A stretch of 64,000 nt of DNA, from assembly GCA_037176705.1 (NCBI GenBank), contig CM073891.1:47122571-47186570 (forward strand). Direction: 5' to 3'. The notes under the pieces are model-generated. The model made no database searches. It was not told the DNA's origin and saw nothing but the letters and a program-made list of their open reading frames with translations. Origin of the DNA: Molossus alvarezi. Taxonomy: Eukaryota; Chordata; Mammalia; Chiroptera; Molossidae. The position numbers and the translations under genes were made by a program. This document shows, one piece after another, positions 50,691 to 63,150 of this stretch (within the stretch, counting starts at the first letter, position 1; every line of letters starts with the position of its first letter).

Positions 50691-52715
50691 AAAAGCATTT
50701 GATAAAATCCAGCACCCATTTCTGATAAAAACGTTCAGCAGTGTGGGAAGAGAGAGATCATATCTCGACATAATAGAGGCCATATATGAAAGACCTATAG
50801 CCAACACCATACTCAAGGGGTCAAAACTAAAAGCATTTTTCTCAAGAACAGGAATAAGACAGGGATGCCCACTTTCACCACTCCTATATAATGTAGTACT
50901 AGAAGTCTTAACCACAGCAATCAGACATGAAGAAAAAATAAAAGGGATCCAAATTGGAAAGGAGGAAGTGAAATTGTCATTATTTGCCGATGACATGATA
51001 CTATATGTAGAAAACCCTAAAGACTCCATCAAAAATCTACTAGACTTAATAAATGAATTTGGCAAAAAGTAGCAGGATACAAAATTAATGTCAAGAAATT
51101 GATGGCATTCTTATACACCAATGATGAACTCACAGAAAGAGAAACTAAAAAAAAAAAAAAAAATGCCATTTACCATCACAGAAAAAGAAATGAAGATACC
51201 TAGGAATAAACTTAACCAAAGAAGTAAAGAACCTATTTTCAGAGAACTACAGGACATTGAAAAAAGAAATAGAGGAGGATATAGAAAAGTGGAAGCACAT
51301 AACTTGTTCATAAATTGGAAGAATTGACATCATTAAAATGTCTATACTACCCAATGCAATTTATAGAGTCAATACAATCCTTATCAAAACACCAACAGCA
51401 TATTTCACAGAACTAGAACAAATATTTCAAAAGGTCTTATGGAACCAAAAAAGACCCCGAATAGCCACAGCAATATTGAAAAAATAGGACAAAGTATGTA
51501 GGATCACAATACCGAATATCAAATTATACTACAAAGCTATTGTAATCTATATAGCCTGTTACTGGCACAAGAACAGGCATATACATTAGTAGAACAGAAC
51601 AGAGAACCTGGAAATTGACCAAAAACATTATGCTCAATTAATATTTGATGAACATGGCAAGAGCATACAATGGAGTAAAGCCTCTTTAATAAATGGTGTT
51701 GGGAAAATAGGACAGCTACATGCAAAAAAAATGAAACTAGACCATCAACTTACACCATACACAGGAATAAAGTCAAAATGGATAAAAGACTTAAGTGTGA
51801 CTTGTGAATCTATAAAAATTCTAGAAAAAAATGCAGGCAACAAAATTTCAGACATCATATGCAGCAGAAATTTCACTGATACATCACCTAAGGCAACAGA
51901 AACAGGAAAAAATGAACACATGGGACTACATCAAAGAAAAAGCTCTGCACAGCAAAATAAACAACCATTAAAATGGAAAGGCAACCCACTGTATGGGAGA
52001 GAATAATTGCCAATGATACATCAGATAAGGGGTTAATTTCCAAAATATATAGAGTGCTCATACAACTCAACAAAAGAAAGACAAAGAACCCAATTAAAAA
52101 ATGGACAGAGAACCTAAATAGACACCTCTCCAAACAGGACATACAATTGGTCAAGAGACACATGAAGAAATGCTCAACATCACTAATCATCAGAGAGATG
52201 CAAATTAAAACAACTATGAGGTTTCACTTCATAACTCTCAGAATGGCCGCCATCAACAAATCATCAAAAACAAGTGTTGGCGAGGGTGTGGAGAAAAGGA
52301 GACTCTAGTACACTGCTGGTGGGCATGCAGACTGGTGAAGCCACTTTAGAAAACACTACGGTGTTACCTGAAAAAATTAAAAATTAAATTGCCATTTGAC
52401 TCTGTGATCCCACTACTGGGAATATACCCTAAGAAGCCTGAAACACCAATCAGAAAAAATATATGTACTCCTATGTTTGTAGCAGCACTATTTACAATAG
52501 CTAAGATCTGGAAACAGCCCAAGTGTCCATCAGTAGGCGAATGGATAAAAAAGCAGTGGTACATATACACAATGGAGTACTATGCAGCTGTAAGAAGGGA
52601 ATATCTCTTATCCTTTGAGACAACATGGAGGGACCTGAAGAGTATTATCCTAAGCAAAACAAGCCAAGCAGAGAAAGACAAATATCACATGATCTCACTT
52701 ATTTGTGGAATATAA
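48624..52715 (+). pseudogene. L1 ORF2 (endonuclease/reverse transcriptase), broken
   Basis: Similar to L1 ORF2p from the expected first codon (now CTG at 48624) to TAA at 52713-52715. The endonuclease region has the AGDFNTPL and SDHNG motifs near 49030 and 49280. The RT has DGEKAF before the SINE insertion and FADD at 50983-50994. The C-terminal part has the Trp-rich KKQWYIYTMEYYAAV stretch. Several stops, frameshifts and the SINE at 50422 inactivate it. Without the SINE it is about 1270 codons, the usual length. Confidence 0.9.
50422..50688 (+). mobile_element. Ves-type SINE inside L1 reverse transcriptase
   Basis: Full-length, little-diverged copy ending in a 28-base A-tail. TSD GAAAAAGCATTTGA at 50408-50421 and 50689-50702. 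It interrupts the RT just after DGEKAF; the L1 reading resumes at [10 protein letters not shown]. Confidence 0.97.
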
Positions 52716-53151
52716 TGAATGTACCAGTCTGAGGAACAGGGTAGACCCAGAGACATGGAAGTAGGGTACAGACTGACTATCCTCAGAAGAGGGAGTGGGG
52801 GGTGGGATAAAACAGAGAACTTATATGCATGTGCGCATAACCAATGGACATGGACAACAAATCTGGGGAGGGGGTGAGGGGAATGTGGACGAGGGTATCA
52901 GTGGGGAAAAAAGGAGAAACATCTGTAACAAAAATAAATTAATAAAAATAATAATATTAAAAAATATGAACTAAAACTAAAACTTAAAAAACAACAACAA
53001 AAGACTGAAATACTTCATAGCAATTTAGGAACATAGGATATAGGTTGGAGTCTAATTGAAACTTGAATTATACATGGAAAATGAGGAGAAATCTGTCCAA
53101 TAATAATATAATTGATTGTTCCATCTGGTAAGTGTCAGTATGGATTAGTCA

Positions 53152-53413
53152 TATCTCTCTTTTTTAAAATCTTCACCCAGGGATATTTCTCCATTGATTT
53201 TCAGATAGCGTGAGAGGGAGGGAGGAGGAGGAAAAGAGGGTGAGAGAGAGAAACATCTATGTGAGAGACATCAATTGGCTGCCTGCCACAAAACTCTGAC
53301 CAGGGCCAGGGACCAATCCACAAGTGAGGTAGGTGCTCTTGGCCAGGAATCAAACCCTTGACTCTTTGGTCCTCAGGCGGATGCTCCAGCCACTGAGCCA
53401 AACTGGTCAGGGT
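53152..53413 (-). mobile_element. Ves-type SINE
   Basis: Minus-strand copy: ATCTTCACCCAGGGATA, a GA-rich segment, and CTGAGCCAAACTGGTCAGGG at the head end. Flanks share GATTAGTCA (53143-53151 and 53414-53422). Confidence 0.87.
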
Positions 53414-53422
53414 GATTAGTCA

Positions 53423-55380
53423 ATTTTCTTAACCATTACTCAGGACTGCCCCACCTCCTGTATACATCTATATAACTTTCCACTTTTTCTGAACCCTATT
53501 AGTGGTCAAATGTTTCTTAGATGTTAAAAGAAAACATTGATCCTAAAATCCTAGTTACTCAATCCTACTAATGACACTAGTAGTCATTCATCCTTTTATT
53601 TCTTCAATAACAAGAAATCACCATCATTTTTTGGTAGTTTTCCTGGTGCCGAACATTTATACTGTTAGAAAATTCTCCTTCACGTTGACCAGAAATCTGC
53701 CACCTTACAACTTGCATGTATTCCTGATCCTGCCTCCCAGAATCAAAGAAAGTAAGACTACTCTCTTTCAAATACATAAAGATGAGTATTGGTTCTTCAA
53801 GGGATGCCTCTCATTCCAATCCTTTTAACCATTATCATCAGCTTTTATGTTCAAATGCTCTCAAATTCCACAGAGGAGAATGTAACACCATAAACATGGT
53901 CCAATCCACAGAGTGGAACTTAGATGATCTCTATTCATGAGTTAAAAATTAAAGAGATGTCAATTGGAATCAATTCTTATAATGCAGAATCTGCCATCTA
54001 TTGACAGGCTATTATCATTCAAAACCAGGAAATAATATTATATAACACCACACCATTTAATTCCCATAAAAACCCCTGAGGTGGGTAATGAGGGGGCAAA
54101 GCATACTGTTTCTATCCAGATGTGGTCTCTCAGTGCCCACTCAGTATCACTTCTTCAAGCGGCCTTGTGAAACTTCTCTTACATATTTTGTAGATATTTA
54201 GGAACAATAAAATATAAAATGTACATAAATGTATTTTATAGCAGTATTAAAATGATGTAGTAAAACTATTCCCACATAATAAATCCTCATACATGCAGTA
54301 ATTTTAACGTGTTATTTTCCCATGTAATTCATTCTTTAACTCATGCTTATAAGGTTATGTCAGCTCATATATTTACATATGACTTGAATATATAATTTTT
54401 ATAGATAAACATTTGGTCACAAAATTTTTTATCTTTTTATTTTTTCAAAATTGAAATCTACCATAATTAGGAAAAAATACATATCATCAAGAAAAAGCTG
54501 TGTGGAACATGAAAATAAAACAATTATACAAAAAGTATCCATAAATTACAAAGAAAAACCTTTGAAATATTTACCCACATTCCATTTTATTTCAACTGGG
54601 ATAAAATTTAATTATTACACCATTAAGATCAAGAATAACTGTCCAATAATATGTTTTAAATTAACTAAATGACACCTAACACTCTTTTCACATCTACTCC
54701 AGGAACCCCTGATCTTCACAGTTCACAAAAATATAAACAGACTTGTCAGACCTTTCCAAATTTATTAAGGTTTGGCAGAATGCCTGCAGGGAAAAAATCA
54801 TATTTCAGAATAAAGTTTAAAATGAATAAGAAAAATAACCTCTTGAAAGTCAAGCAGCAGAGCAAAGCAGGTTGCCACTAACTGGTGAAATAATGAATTC
54901 TTTCAGTATTTGTCTATCATATAATAACCATTTATTTTTTATTTTGGGGGAACAAAGTCCTAAAACAGATTTACTACAGTCTGAGCTCTGTTTATTCTGG
55001 AATATGTAATCAAAATCTTACCAAGGTAAATTTGTGTCATAAAAATGAGGGAGAAAGTTGAAGATAAGCATATTAACTATATGATGTCACACTGATGCCT
55101 GAGAATTTTTTTCACCTCTATCTTGAATGTATGTAGTTCTTGGTACATCTCCTCTGTATTATGTTGGCTTCTCTGACTTTAGGCTTAGAATATTAGGATG
55201 TACATATTTCAAAATAAACAATGGATAAGAAGTCTTTTATAATATACATAGAAATAAAGTGCATTTAAATCATTGTTCTTTAAATTCCTTATTAAGAAAT
55301 TAAGAAAATATTGATTAAAAAATGAATGCATATATATATGTATACACGCACACACACACACACATTTACATGTTCAGAAT
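53423..55380. other. Intergenic, AT-rich
   Basis: No gene or repeat recognised except a CA run near 55350-55364. Confidence 0.6.
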
Positions 55381-55386
55381 ACTCAC

Positions 55387-55556
55387 CCTGGCTGGGTAGC
55401 TCAGTTGGTTAGAACATTGTCCCCATATGCGTAGGTGCCAAGGTTGCTGGTTCAATCCTCTGTCAAAGCACATACAAGAATCAATCAATGAGTGTATGGA
55501 TGGGTGGAAAACCAAATTGATGCCTCTCTCTCTGTCTAAAAAATTTAAAAAAAAAA
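55387..55556 (+). mobile_element. tRNA-derived SINE, older
   Basis: CCCTGGCTGGGTAGCTCAGT A-box region, GGTTCAATCC B box, short CT block and an A-rich tail. No convincing TSD. Confidence 0.75.
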
Positions 55557-56722
55557 GTATACTGAAAAATTACAAGTAGAAATCCACAAATATTCATTAA
55601 AATAATTTATAGTTGAATGTCATTATTCTTACAATGGTCATCTCCCCAACTGTGTTGCTTTTATTCATGAAGATTTTTAAATAACTATTAAGTATTTATA
55701 GCATAGTAACATTTTTTAAAGACAAATTCATTTTTAACCTTAATATTTCAATATACTTGATTTATGAATAAAAATAATTTTTTCAATAGAATACAAAATA
55801 TCTAAGGAATTACTAATGTGCTACTTTAACTGTGTTCATGATTAACCTAGTTTTCTGCTACTGTGGTTAAAATGTGCATAGGATCTAGTCCTATAAATAA
55901 TGGATGTGATGTTTGCTGATGGACCTATAATTCAAACTGATAGAAAGAAATATGACTTAAGAAATAATAGAATTATTTGTTAAATTATTCATTTTATCTT
56001 AATTCTTGAAATAAAAACAAAGAGATGCCAACTTTTTTACCTCCCATTGAATACATCATAACATCAAAGACATTCAAGATAAAATAGTCAAAACTCAAAC
56101 AAATTTGGAGACTAAACTATTAAGTACATAATTACCCCATGAGTTACAGATTGAGTGTAAGTTTCACAAAAATAAAATTAAATGGTAATAATTAAAATGT
56201 AATTTAAAATTTCTGCCAGGGTAAATATTGTTTTCATTCTTGCTAATCTTTTCCAGCTATTGAACTGCCACTAATGTTACACTTATCTCCAAGTAGGGCC
56301 ACAATTCCAGAAGAAAATGATAACATATAACAGACCAAATATTGTGTTCTAATATTAGAGAAGGATAATTTTACTTAAATGGTCATATGAAGCACATATT
56401 ATACTTCTTTCTATTGTTATATATTTATTATATTATATAAATAGGTTATAAAAGGAGCATGCAAATTTGTATTTAAAACATCACTATTAAAACATTTCAG
56501 GAATGTTTGAGGCCAAAAGCAAAATAACTACATGTTTTAACTTATTACTTATCTTTGAATAGGACAAGAAGACTAAAAGTAGAGTTAATAAGTTTGGTTC
56601 TAAAGGCTCTACATATTTTTTATCTCTGAAATTAATCATAAATTTAATTGCAATTTAATTTTTTTATTCTATACCACAAATGTTCACCACAAAGCATTTT
56701 CTCACTTGATGTCTATAATATT
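55557..56722. other. Intergenic, AT-rich
   Basis: No gene or repeat recognised. Confidence 0.55.
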
Positions 56723-56734
56723 ATATTATCATAC

Positions 56735-58888
56735 ATTTTAAATATTTAATTTATTAATTTTTTTATTACAGACATCCCTTCTTTTTCCCTCTTTGACACT
56801 CTCCTCCCTGCTCCCAGCCCCCACCCCGCCTTAACCATATTGTTGTCTGTGTCTATTGGTTATGCATGTAAGTTCTTTGGTTTATCTCTTCCTCTGAGGT
56901 TTGTCAGTCTGTTCCCTACTTCCATTTCTCTGGATCTATTTTTTTTTATTAGCTTATTTTGTTCATTACATTCCACAAATAAGTGAGATCATTTGATATT
57001 TGCCTGTCTCTGACTGACTTATTTTGCTTAGCATAATACCTTCCAGGTCTCTGCATCTTGTCTCAAAGGTTCCAAGATCTTTCTGCATAGTATTCCATTA
57101 TGTAAATGTACCACAGCTATTTTTATCCATTCATCTACTGACAGAACTTGGGCTGCTTACAGGTCTTAGCTATTGTAAATAGTGCTGCTATGAATGGAGA
57201 GGTGCATATATTATTTCTGACTGGTATTTTGGGCTTCTTAGGATACATTCCTAGAAGTGGAATCACGGGATCAAATGACAACTCAATTTTTAATTTTTTG
57301 AGGAAACATCATATTATTTTCCATAGTGGCTGCACCACTCTTCATTTCCACCAGAGGTGTACTAGAGTCCCCTTTCTCCTCACCTTGATTTGTTGATAAA
57401 TGGCAGCCATTCTGGCAGGTGTGAGGTGATACCTCACAGTCATTTTAATTTGTGTCTCTTTCATGATTAGTGACATTGAGCATTTTTTCAGATGTCTCTT
57501 GGCCATTTGTTTGTCTTATTTGGAGAAGTATTTCTTCAGGTCCTCTGCCCATTTTTTAATTTGATTGTTTGTCTTCTTTTGGTTGAGTTGTATGAGTACT
57601 CTACATATTTTGAAATTTGACAAAATAATAGGATACAATATCAACATCCAGAAATGATAGGCATTTTTATACACTAATAATGAAAACACAGAAAGATAAG
57701 TTAAAAAAAAAAAAGCAATCCTGCCCTGGCCAGTTTGGCTCAGCGGTTAGAATGTTGGCCCATGGGTCACCAAAGAGTCCTGCGTTTAATTACAGCCAAG
57801 GGTATGTACGTTGGTTGCAGTTTGTCCTCGGCCCCTGTTGGGCTTGTGCAGGTGGCAACCAATTGATGTGGCTCTCTCACATCAATGTTTTTTTTTTCTC
57901 TCTCTCTCTTCCTGTTTCCCTCCCTCCTGCTCAATCTGAAGATAAATGAAAAAATATCCTCAGGTGAGGATTAAAAAACAAAACAACAAACAAACAAAAA
58001 CAATCCCATTTACTATTGCAACAAAAAAATTAAGATACCTAGAAATAAACTTAACCAAGGAGGTAAATGACCTATTCTCCAAAAACTACAGGACATTGAA
58101 AAAAAAAAATACAAGAAGATATAAAAAAAAGTGGAAGCATATACCTTGTTCATGGATTGGAAGAATCAACATCATTAAAATGTCCATACTACCTAAAGCA
58201 ATCTATAGAGTCAATGCAATCCCTATTAAAATAAAAATGGAATACTTCACAGATCGAGAACAAATATTCCAAAAGTTTATATGAAAACAAAAAACACCCA
58301 GAATAGCCACAGCAATCTTGAAAAAGAAGAACAAAGTTGGTATCACAGTTCTGGATGTCAGATTATACTACAAAGCCATTGTAATCAAAACAGCCTGGTA
58401 CTGGCACAAGAACAGGCAGATAGATCATTGGAACAGAACAGAGGACCCAGAAATTGACCCAAGACAATATACTCAATTAATATTTGACAAGGGAATAATA
58501 GCATACAGTGGAGTCAAGACAGTCTCTTCAATAAATAGTGTTGGGAAAATTGGACAGCTACATGGAAAAAAATGAAACTAGACTACCAACTTACACCACA
58601 TATAAGAATAAACCCAAAATGGATAAAAGACTGAAATGTTACTCATGAAACCATAAAAATCCAGGAAAAAAATGTAGGCAGCAAAATCTCAGACATTACA
58701 TGTACTAGAATTCTCACTGATTCATCACCTAGGGCAAGAGAAACAAAGGAAAAAATTAATAAATAGGACTGCATCAAACTAAAACACTCTGCACAGCAAA
58801 ATAAATCAAAATCAAAAGAATAAAGGAACCCACTGTGTGGGAGAACATATTTGCCAACGATACATTGGATAAGGGGTTAATTTCCAAA
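56735..58888 (-). mobile_element. Twin-primed L1 insertion (5' inversion)
   Basis: From 56735 to about 57615 the minus strand reads L1 3' UTR and the end of ORF2. From about 57616 to 58888 the plus strand reads ORF2 from just after the RT active site up to GGGGTTAATTTCC. The two parts abut at consecutive L1 positions and share CAAAATAT. TSD ATATTATCATAC at 56723-56734 and 58889-58900 encloses both, so this is one insertion with a 5' inversion. A SINE lies inside. Confidence 0.9.
57722..58000 (+). mobile_element. Ves-type SINE inside L1
   Basis: GCCCTGGCCAGTTTGGCTCA head, GTTTGTCCTCGGCCCC, ATCCTCAGGTGAGGATTAAA end. Short flanking duplication CAATCC. Confidence 0.9.
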
Positions 58889-59174
58889 ATATTATCATAC
58901 TTTTACTATATGCTTTTCTTTTTCTTTTACATGGCATCAGGTTTGTCCCCACACATCATTATCTTTGGCTGCTCTCCAGAGTTTAGTCCTTCATTTTGTT
59001 CTTAGGTCTAAATATTTTCCCTCAGAAAATTGCTTCATTGCCATGGCTTAGCTCCTTAATGACAACTATGAGTCTTCAGTACTTAACATATATTTTAGTT
59101 TAATTATCTGCATCCATTCCTTCTTTCTCTCATTTTTTTTTTCTCCTCTAGATAATGTGAGTGCCTACTTTCTT

Positions 59175-59408
59175 TTTTTTTTTATCCTCACTCAAGGACA
59201 TTTTTCCATTTTTTGTTCAGATAGAGTGGAAGGGAGAGAGAGAGAAATATCAACGTGAAAGGGCCACATCGAGTGGTTACCACCCGCATGACCCAACCAG
59301 GGCCAGGAACAAACTGCAACCGAGGTACATGCCCTTACCGGGAACCGAACCCGGGTCTCTCTGGACCGCAGGCTGACACTCTAACCGCTGAGCCAAACTG
59401 GCCAAGGC
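59175..59408 (-). mobile_element. Ves-type SINE
   Basis: Minus-strand full-length copy. Perfect 17-bp TSD TGAGTGCCTACTTTCTT at 59158-59174 and 59409-59425. Confidence 0.95.
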
Positions 59409-60159
59409 TGAGTGCCTACTTTCTTCCAATTATGGTTCTAGACCTTGAAGAAACACTGGTAACCAAGATAGGCAAAGGTCCCTGGTCACTTAGAGACGAA
59501 ATTTTAGTGGAAAGAGACCAAACAAGGAAATAAATAATGATGTAATAATAAATAAATAAATAAGATGATTTTAGTAATCGTAAGTGATATGAAGGACATA
59601 AAACACTTTGATATACTAAAATAATGGGGTAGCTAGGGATGGGAAATTTAGATTGGACTAGGGAAGACTAAGTGGGAGAGGTGACCAGAGATAAGGTAAG
59701 AATATTAAAGGAAATAGTTTTGGAAAATCTGAAACAGGAAATTCAAGACAGAGGTAACAGCAACTATATTAACAAAGCCGTACTTCCAGAATGGGCCTGG
59801 CATCTGACCTGCCCTCTCAAACATCTTCAGTCACCTTCTAGTCATCTTAACAACAATTTGGATATCAATTCAGAATCAGTTTAACAGACCACCGTATTAG
59901 CTTCCTCTTTAAACTTCCTAACCTTTTTAACTTTAAAATGTTTTTGTTGACATTACCACTTCTCAAATGATCAGGTTCAGGATCTTGACTTAGCTGAGAC
60001 ACATCTGTTTTTTGTGGGGAGTGTCAGCCATAGTTCTTTAGAGATGTGTTCCTATCTTCTTATTTCCTTGGATTGTCCACCTAGACTACTTAGATGATTT
60101 GCTTAAAATATAGTTTTTTCTTTGTAAAGTAGAGGTAATAATTATATACACTTCTAGTG

Positions 60160-60290
60160 GAAATAATATGGGTTTTGGAAAGAGGCAAACAAATTTAAAA
60201 TGTGGTTCACCACTTATTAGTTATGTCCTCAGGAATGTGACAATCTATTTTAATCTCAGTTCCTTTACCTTATAAAATAAAATTTTTAAA
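60160..60290 (+). mobile_element. MIR SINE fragment
   Basis: GGTTCACCACTTATTAGTTA, then AATCTCAGTTCCTTTACC match a MIR core and end. It ends just before the SINE at 60333. Confidence 0.5.
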
Positions 60291-60332
60291 TGATGTACTT
60301 GCTTTACAAGACTTTGATAAAGAAGAAGGAGA

Positions 60333-60600
60333 GCCCCGGCTGGTTTGGCCCAGCGGTTAGAGTGTCGGCCCGCAGACAAAGGGTCGTGGGTTTGATTCCC
60401 AATCAACGGCATGTACCTCAGCCCTGGTGTGAGGTGTGATCTCTCTCTCTCTCTCTCTTTCACTCTCCCTCTCTCTCTCTCTCTCATTGATGCTTCTCTC
60501 TCTCTCTCTCTCTCTCCCTTCCTTCCACTCCATCTAAAAATCAGTGGGAAAATACCCTCATGTGAAGATTAACAAAAGAAAACAAACAAACAAACAAAAA
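60333..60600 (+). mobile_element. Ves-type SINE with expanded CT block
   Basis: GCCCCGGCTGGTTTGGCCCA head, GGGTTTGATTCCC B box, a centre shortened before CCTGGTGTGAGG, then a long CT-rich block (60440-60520) and CCCTCATGTGAAGATTAA. TSD not clear. Confidence 0.85.
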
Positions 60601-61905
60601 AGATTCAACACAAAGAGAACCTAATTGGTATTTAATGAGTGTCAAGCAATCTTCCTTGTCTCTTGTGATTATGGAACAAAAAAATAATAATGATATAGGA
60701 GAGTACTTTACTGAGATGTAAAATATTTTGTCAATTTTTCCCCTTATATTCCGTGTTACCATCCGATCCAAATCCTCATATCTTTGCACTTTAATTTTTG
60801 GATAATAAAATGAAAAATCCAGAATTCTGCTGCCTTTTGCTCACTCATGTTAAGCAAATTGAAACTGGGACATTAGAACACAAAGCCTGAAAATTTTGTC
60901 AAGAATAGGTTATAGAAGAAACTCACTGAGAAGAGAGAGTTGCCAGTTTTGGTACCATTTGATTCTTGCTCCACCACAAATAGTTTCTTGGGAATGGATG
61001 CCTAAGCCTTGAGTAAGGCAGTATGGGGATTCCAGTCACCCTATTAGGATTCCATTCACCTGTGATCTCTTGGAGGTCAAGCCAGGTCTTATTTACCTCA
61101 GTATCACCAATGCCTAGCACAGTTCCTAGAACATGGTTGGTGCATAATAAATGTTTGTATTTATTTTCACATGATGCTGATATAGTCTTGAGTGAATTTT
61201 TAAATAAGAAGAGTGGGGTTTATCACTGAATAATAAACCATCAAGACTTCATCACACTGCCAATGACTGAGTTTCTAAGGGTGCAGAGGATTATATACAG
61301 AAATCTGTGACCCCTGGCACCGTACTGCCATCACTGAGCCAACTGCGAAGGGAGTTCTCACTTAGTCTTGCAAATCCCACATCATCCATGATCAGGAGTC
61401 TGGCAGCTCCTCTGTAGACTTTGCCAGCAGAGTGACTATAATATCATAGAGCAGGCCATGGCCTTCAAAGATCAAGAGAGAAGCTCTCTTTGCAGCTATT
61501 ATTCCCTACACTGGGAGGTCCAGCAAAGAGGGCCTTTTGCTGTGGTTGCTTTATTTGTTGTTGGTATTGTTTTGCTTCTGCTTTTTTTCAAAACCAAGTT
61601 CAAGGCCAGAGAAGTATATTACCCATAAAGTAACCCCAGAACTTCATGCCAAAGGAATTTCTGACAAATGAATGGTTTCAAATGTAACAGCCTGCTACCA
61701 AGTTCCCAGCTTGTGATTTCCCTGGAATCTGCAGTCTCAGATTAACCCTCAGCTAAAAAGCCCTCATTCTGATGCCTACGCCATCCCTATTGTCTGCACC
61801 AATCCTACGGACCTTCCATGCTGGGCAAGCTAATTTGGACAACTAGATGTGTGGTCATACCCAAAGGCAATTTTGTTCTATTCCTTCCAAATATATATAT
61901 GAATT

Positions 61906-61947
<42 letters not shown>

Positions 61948-62930
61948 TAAGAAGAAAGTACAAAGCCTCTTTAAAAATCTAAATTCAAAACAGTAGAAGG
62001 AACACAAGAAGTTTTACTGAGTAATTGAAGTGATTACATGCAAAGTACTTTCCCTTAATCAAAAGAGTTTCAGAAGAGGGTAGAGGGTGATTGACAGTGT
62101 TGGCCACCCTTGAAACTACATCCTGATTCGAGAAAATAATTACGAGCAGGAAATAATAGACCCACTACTCTGCATTTTTTTATTGCCAGATCTGTTCTGG
62201 GAGAAGAAAGACGTACAACACTTTCCCCTTTTTTTCTTACATTCATTTACTGAACACCTACTATGCTCCAAGTTGTGAGAAAGACCAAAGAATATGATGC
62301 CTTGTAAGCCCTTCATATGATCTGCATACCTATAAAAAGATGGAAGCTGTCACTTTGCATATTAAGTATTTAAGAAAAGTAATTAGGGCAAAGTGGCAAG
62401 CTATGGTACCAGATTAAGCTTACTATCTGTCTTCCAGCATGTGAGCCTGTATACACATATGTGCAGACAGATGCAGAGCAATTTCAGGGGAAGCAGGCAT
62501 GGGGTCACTTGACTCTGAGAGTCTTCGAGTTCCAGAGAAGCATTTCAAAGCCACTGGGCTAGAAGAAAGTGCGCATGCATTTCTCTCTGCTGCTGGTGCT
62601 TTGGACCTTCACAAGGAGCCAGGCTGTTTTCTTGATGTCTTTGAAAAGATTCCTCTTTTTCCCCCTCTAACTTGACCTTCCACTCCAATGCTCCTACTTT
62701 CCATTTTTATTTTTTTTCTTTAAAAAAAGCAAAAGCTTGACCACCTTGCCTGAAGATTCTCAGGTTCTCATTTATCTTTTGATTATTCCTAGTTGCCTAT
62801 AGCAACTACAAAAATACAGTACTTAATTGTATACTTCTTTGTATTACTTAGTCAATGTATGAGTTTCTCATAAGTCCCAATAAGCTCATTAAATAACCAT
62901 CGACATCACTGGGAATACTTATCACAGGTG
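60601..62930. other. Intergenic
   Basis: No gene recognised. An L2-like end lies at 61060-61160 (TCACCAATGCCTAGCACAGT). The stretch 61260-61870 is less AT-rich and has no long ORF; I could not identify it as a processed pseudogene. An AT microsatellite is at 61906-61942. Confidence 0.5.
61906..61942. repeat. (AT)n microsatellite
   Basis: Uninterrupted AT dinucleotides over about 37 bp, with a second short AT run just upstream. Confidence 0.95.
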
Positions 62931-62934
62931 CCCA

Positions 62935-63150
62935 GTCTTGAGAGCTGGCTTTAGAACTCTCGGCTCTGCTACTTAATTGCCATGACTTGTAAGTAAACTG
63001 CTTACCATCTCTACACTTCATTTAAAAAAAATCTATTAAATGATGATAATACTCATATTTAACTTTTGTGGTTGTTTTACGTGTTAAAAAATAATGAATG
63101 TAGACTGGCACATGCTAAGTACTCAATAAATGTCTGTTACTACTATTATT
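62935..63150 (+). mobile_element. MIR SINE
   Basis: TCGGCTCTGCTACTTAATTG core, TTGTGGTTGTTTTACGTGTT, and a MIR-type end GCTAAGTACTCAATAAATGT. Confidence 0.65.

Larger units (their letters stand above)
46651..52987 (+). mobile_element. Near-full-length L1, inactive, with two nested SINEs
   Basis: The 5' end GGAGATTCCAAAAAGGTGGC is the usual L1 5' UTR start. There follow a 1-kb 5' UTR, ORF1, ORF2, a G-rich 3' UTR (about 52716-52930) and an A-rich tail. The total is 6.3 kb, about 5.9 kb without the SINEs. Both flanks have an AACAACAACA-type sequence, a plausible TSD. Stops and frameshifts in both ORFs make it immobile. Confidence 0.93.

Noticed and set aside
61260..61870. Less AT-rich stretch that might be a processed pseudogene
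   Set aside because: I could not match either strand to a protein family I know with confidence, and no A-tail or TSD was evident.
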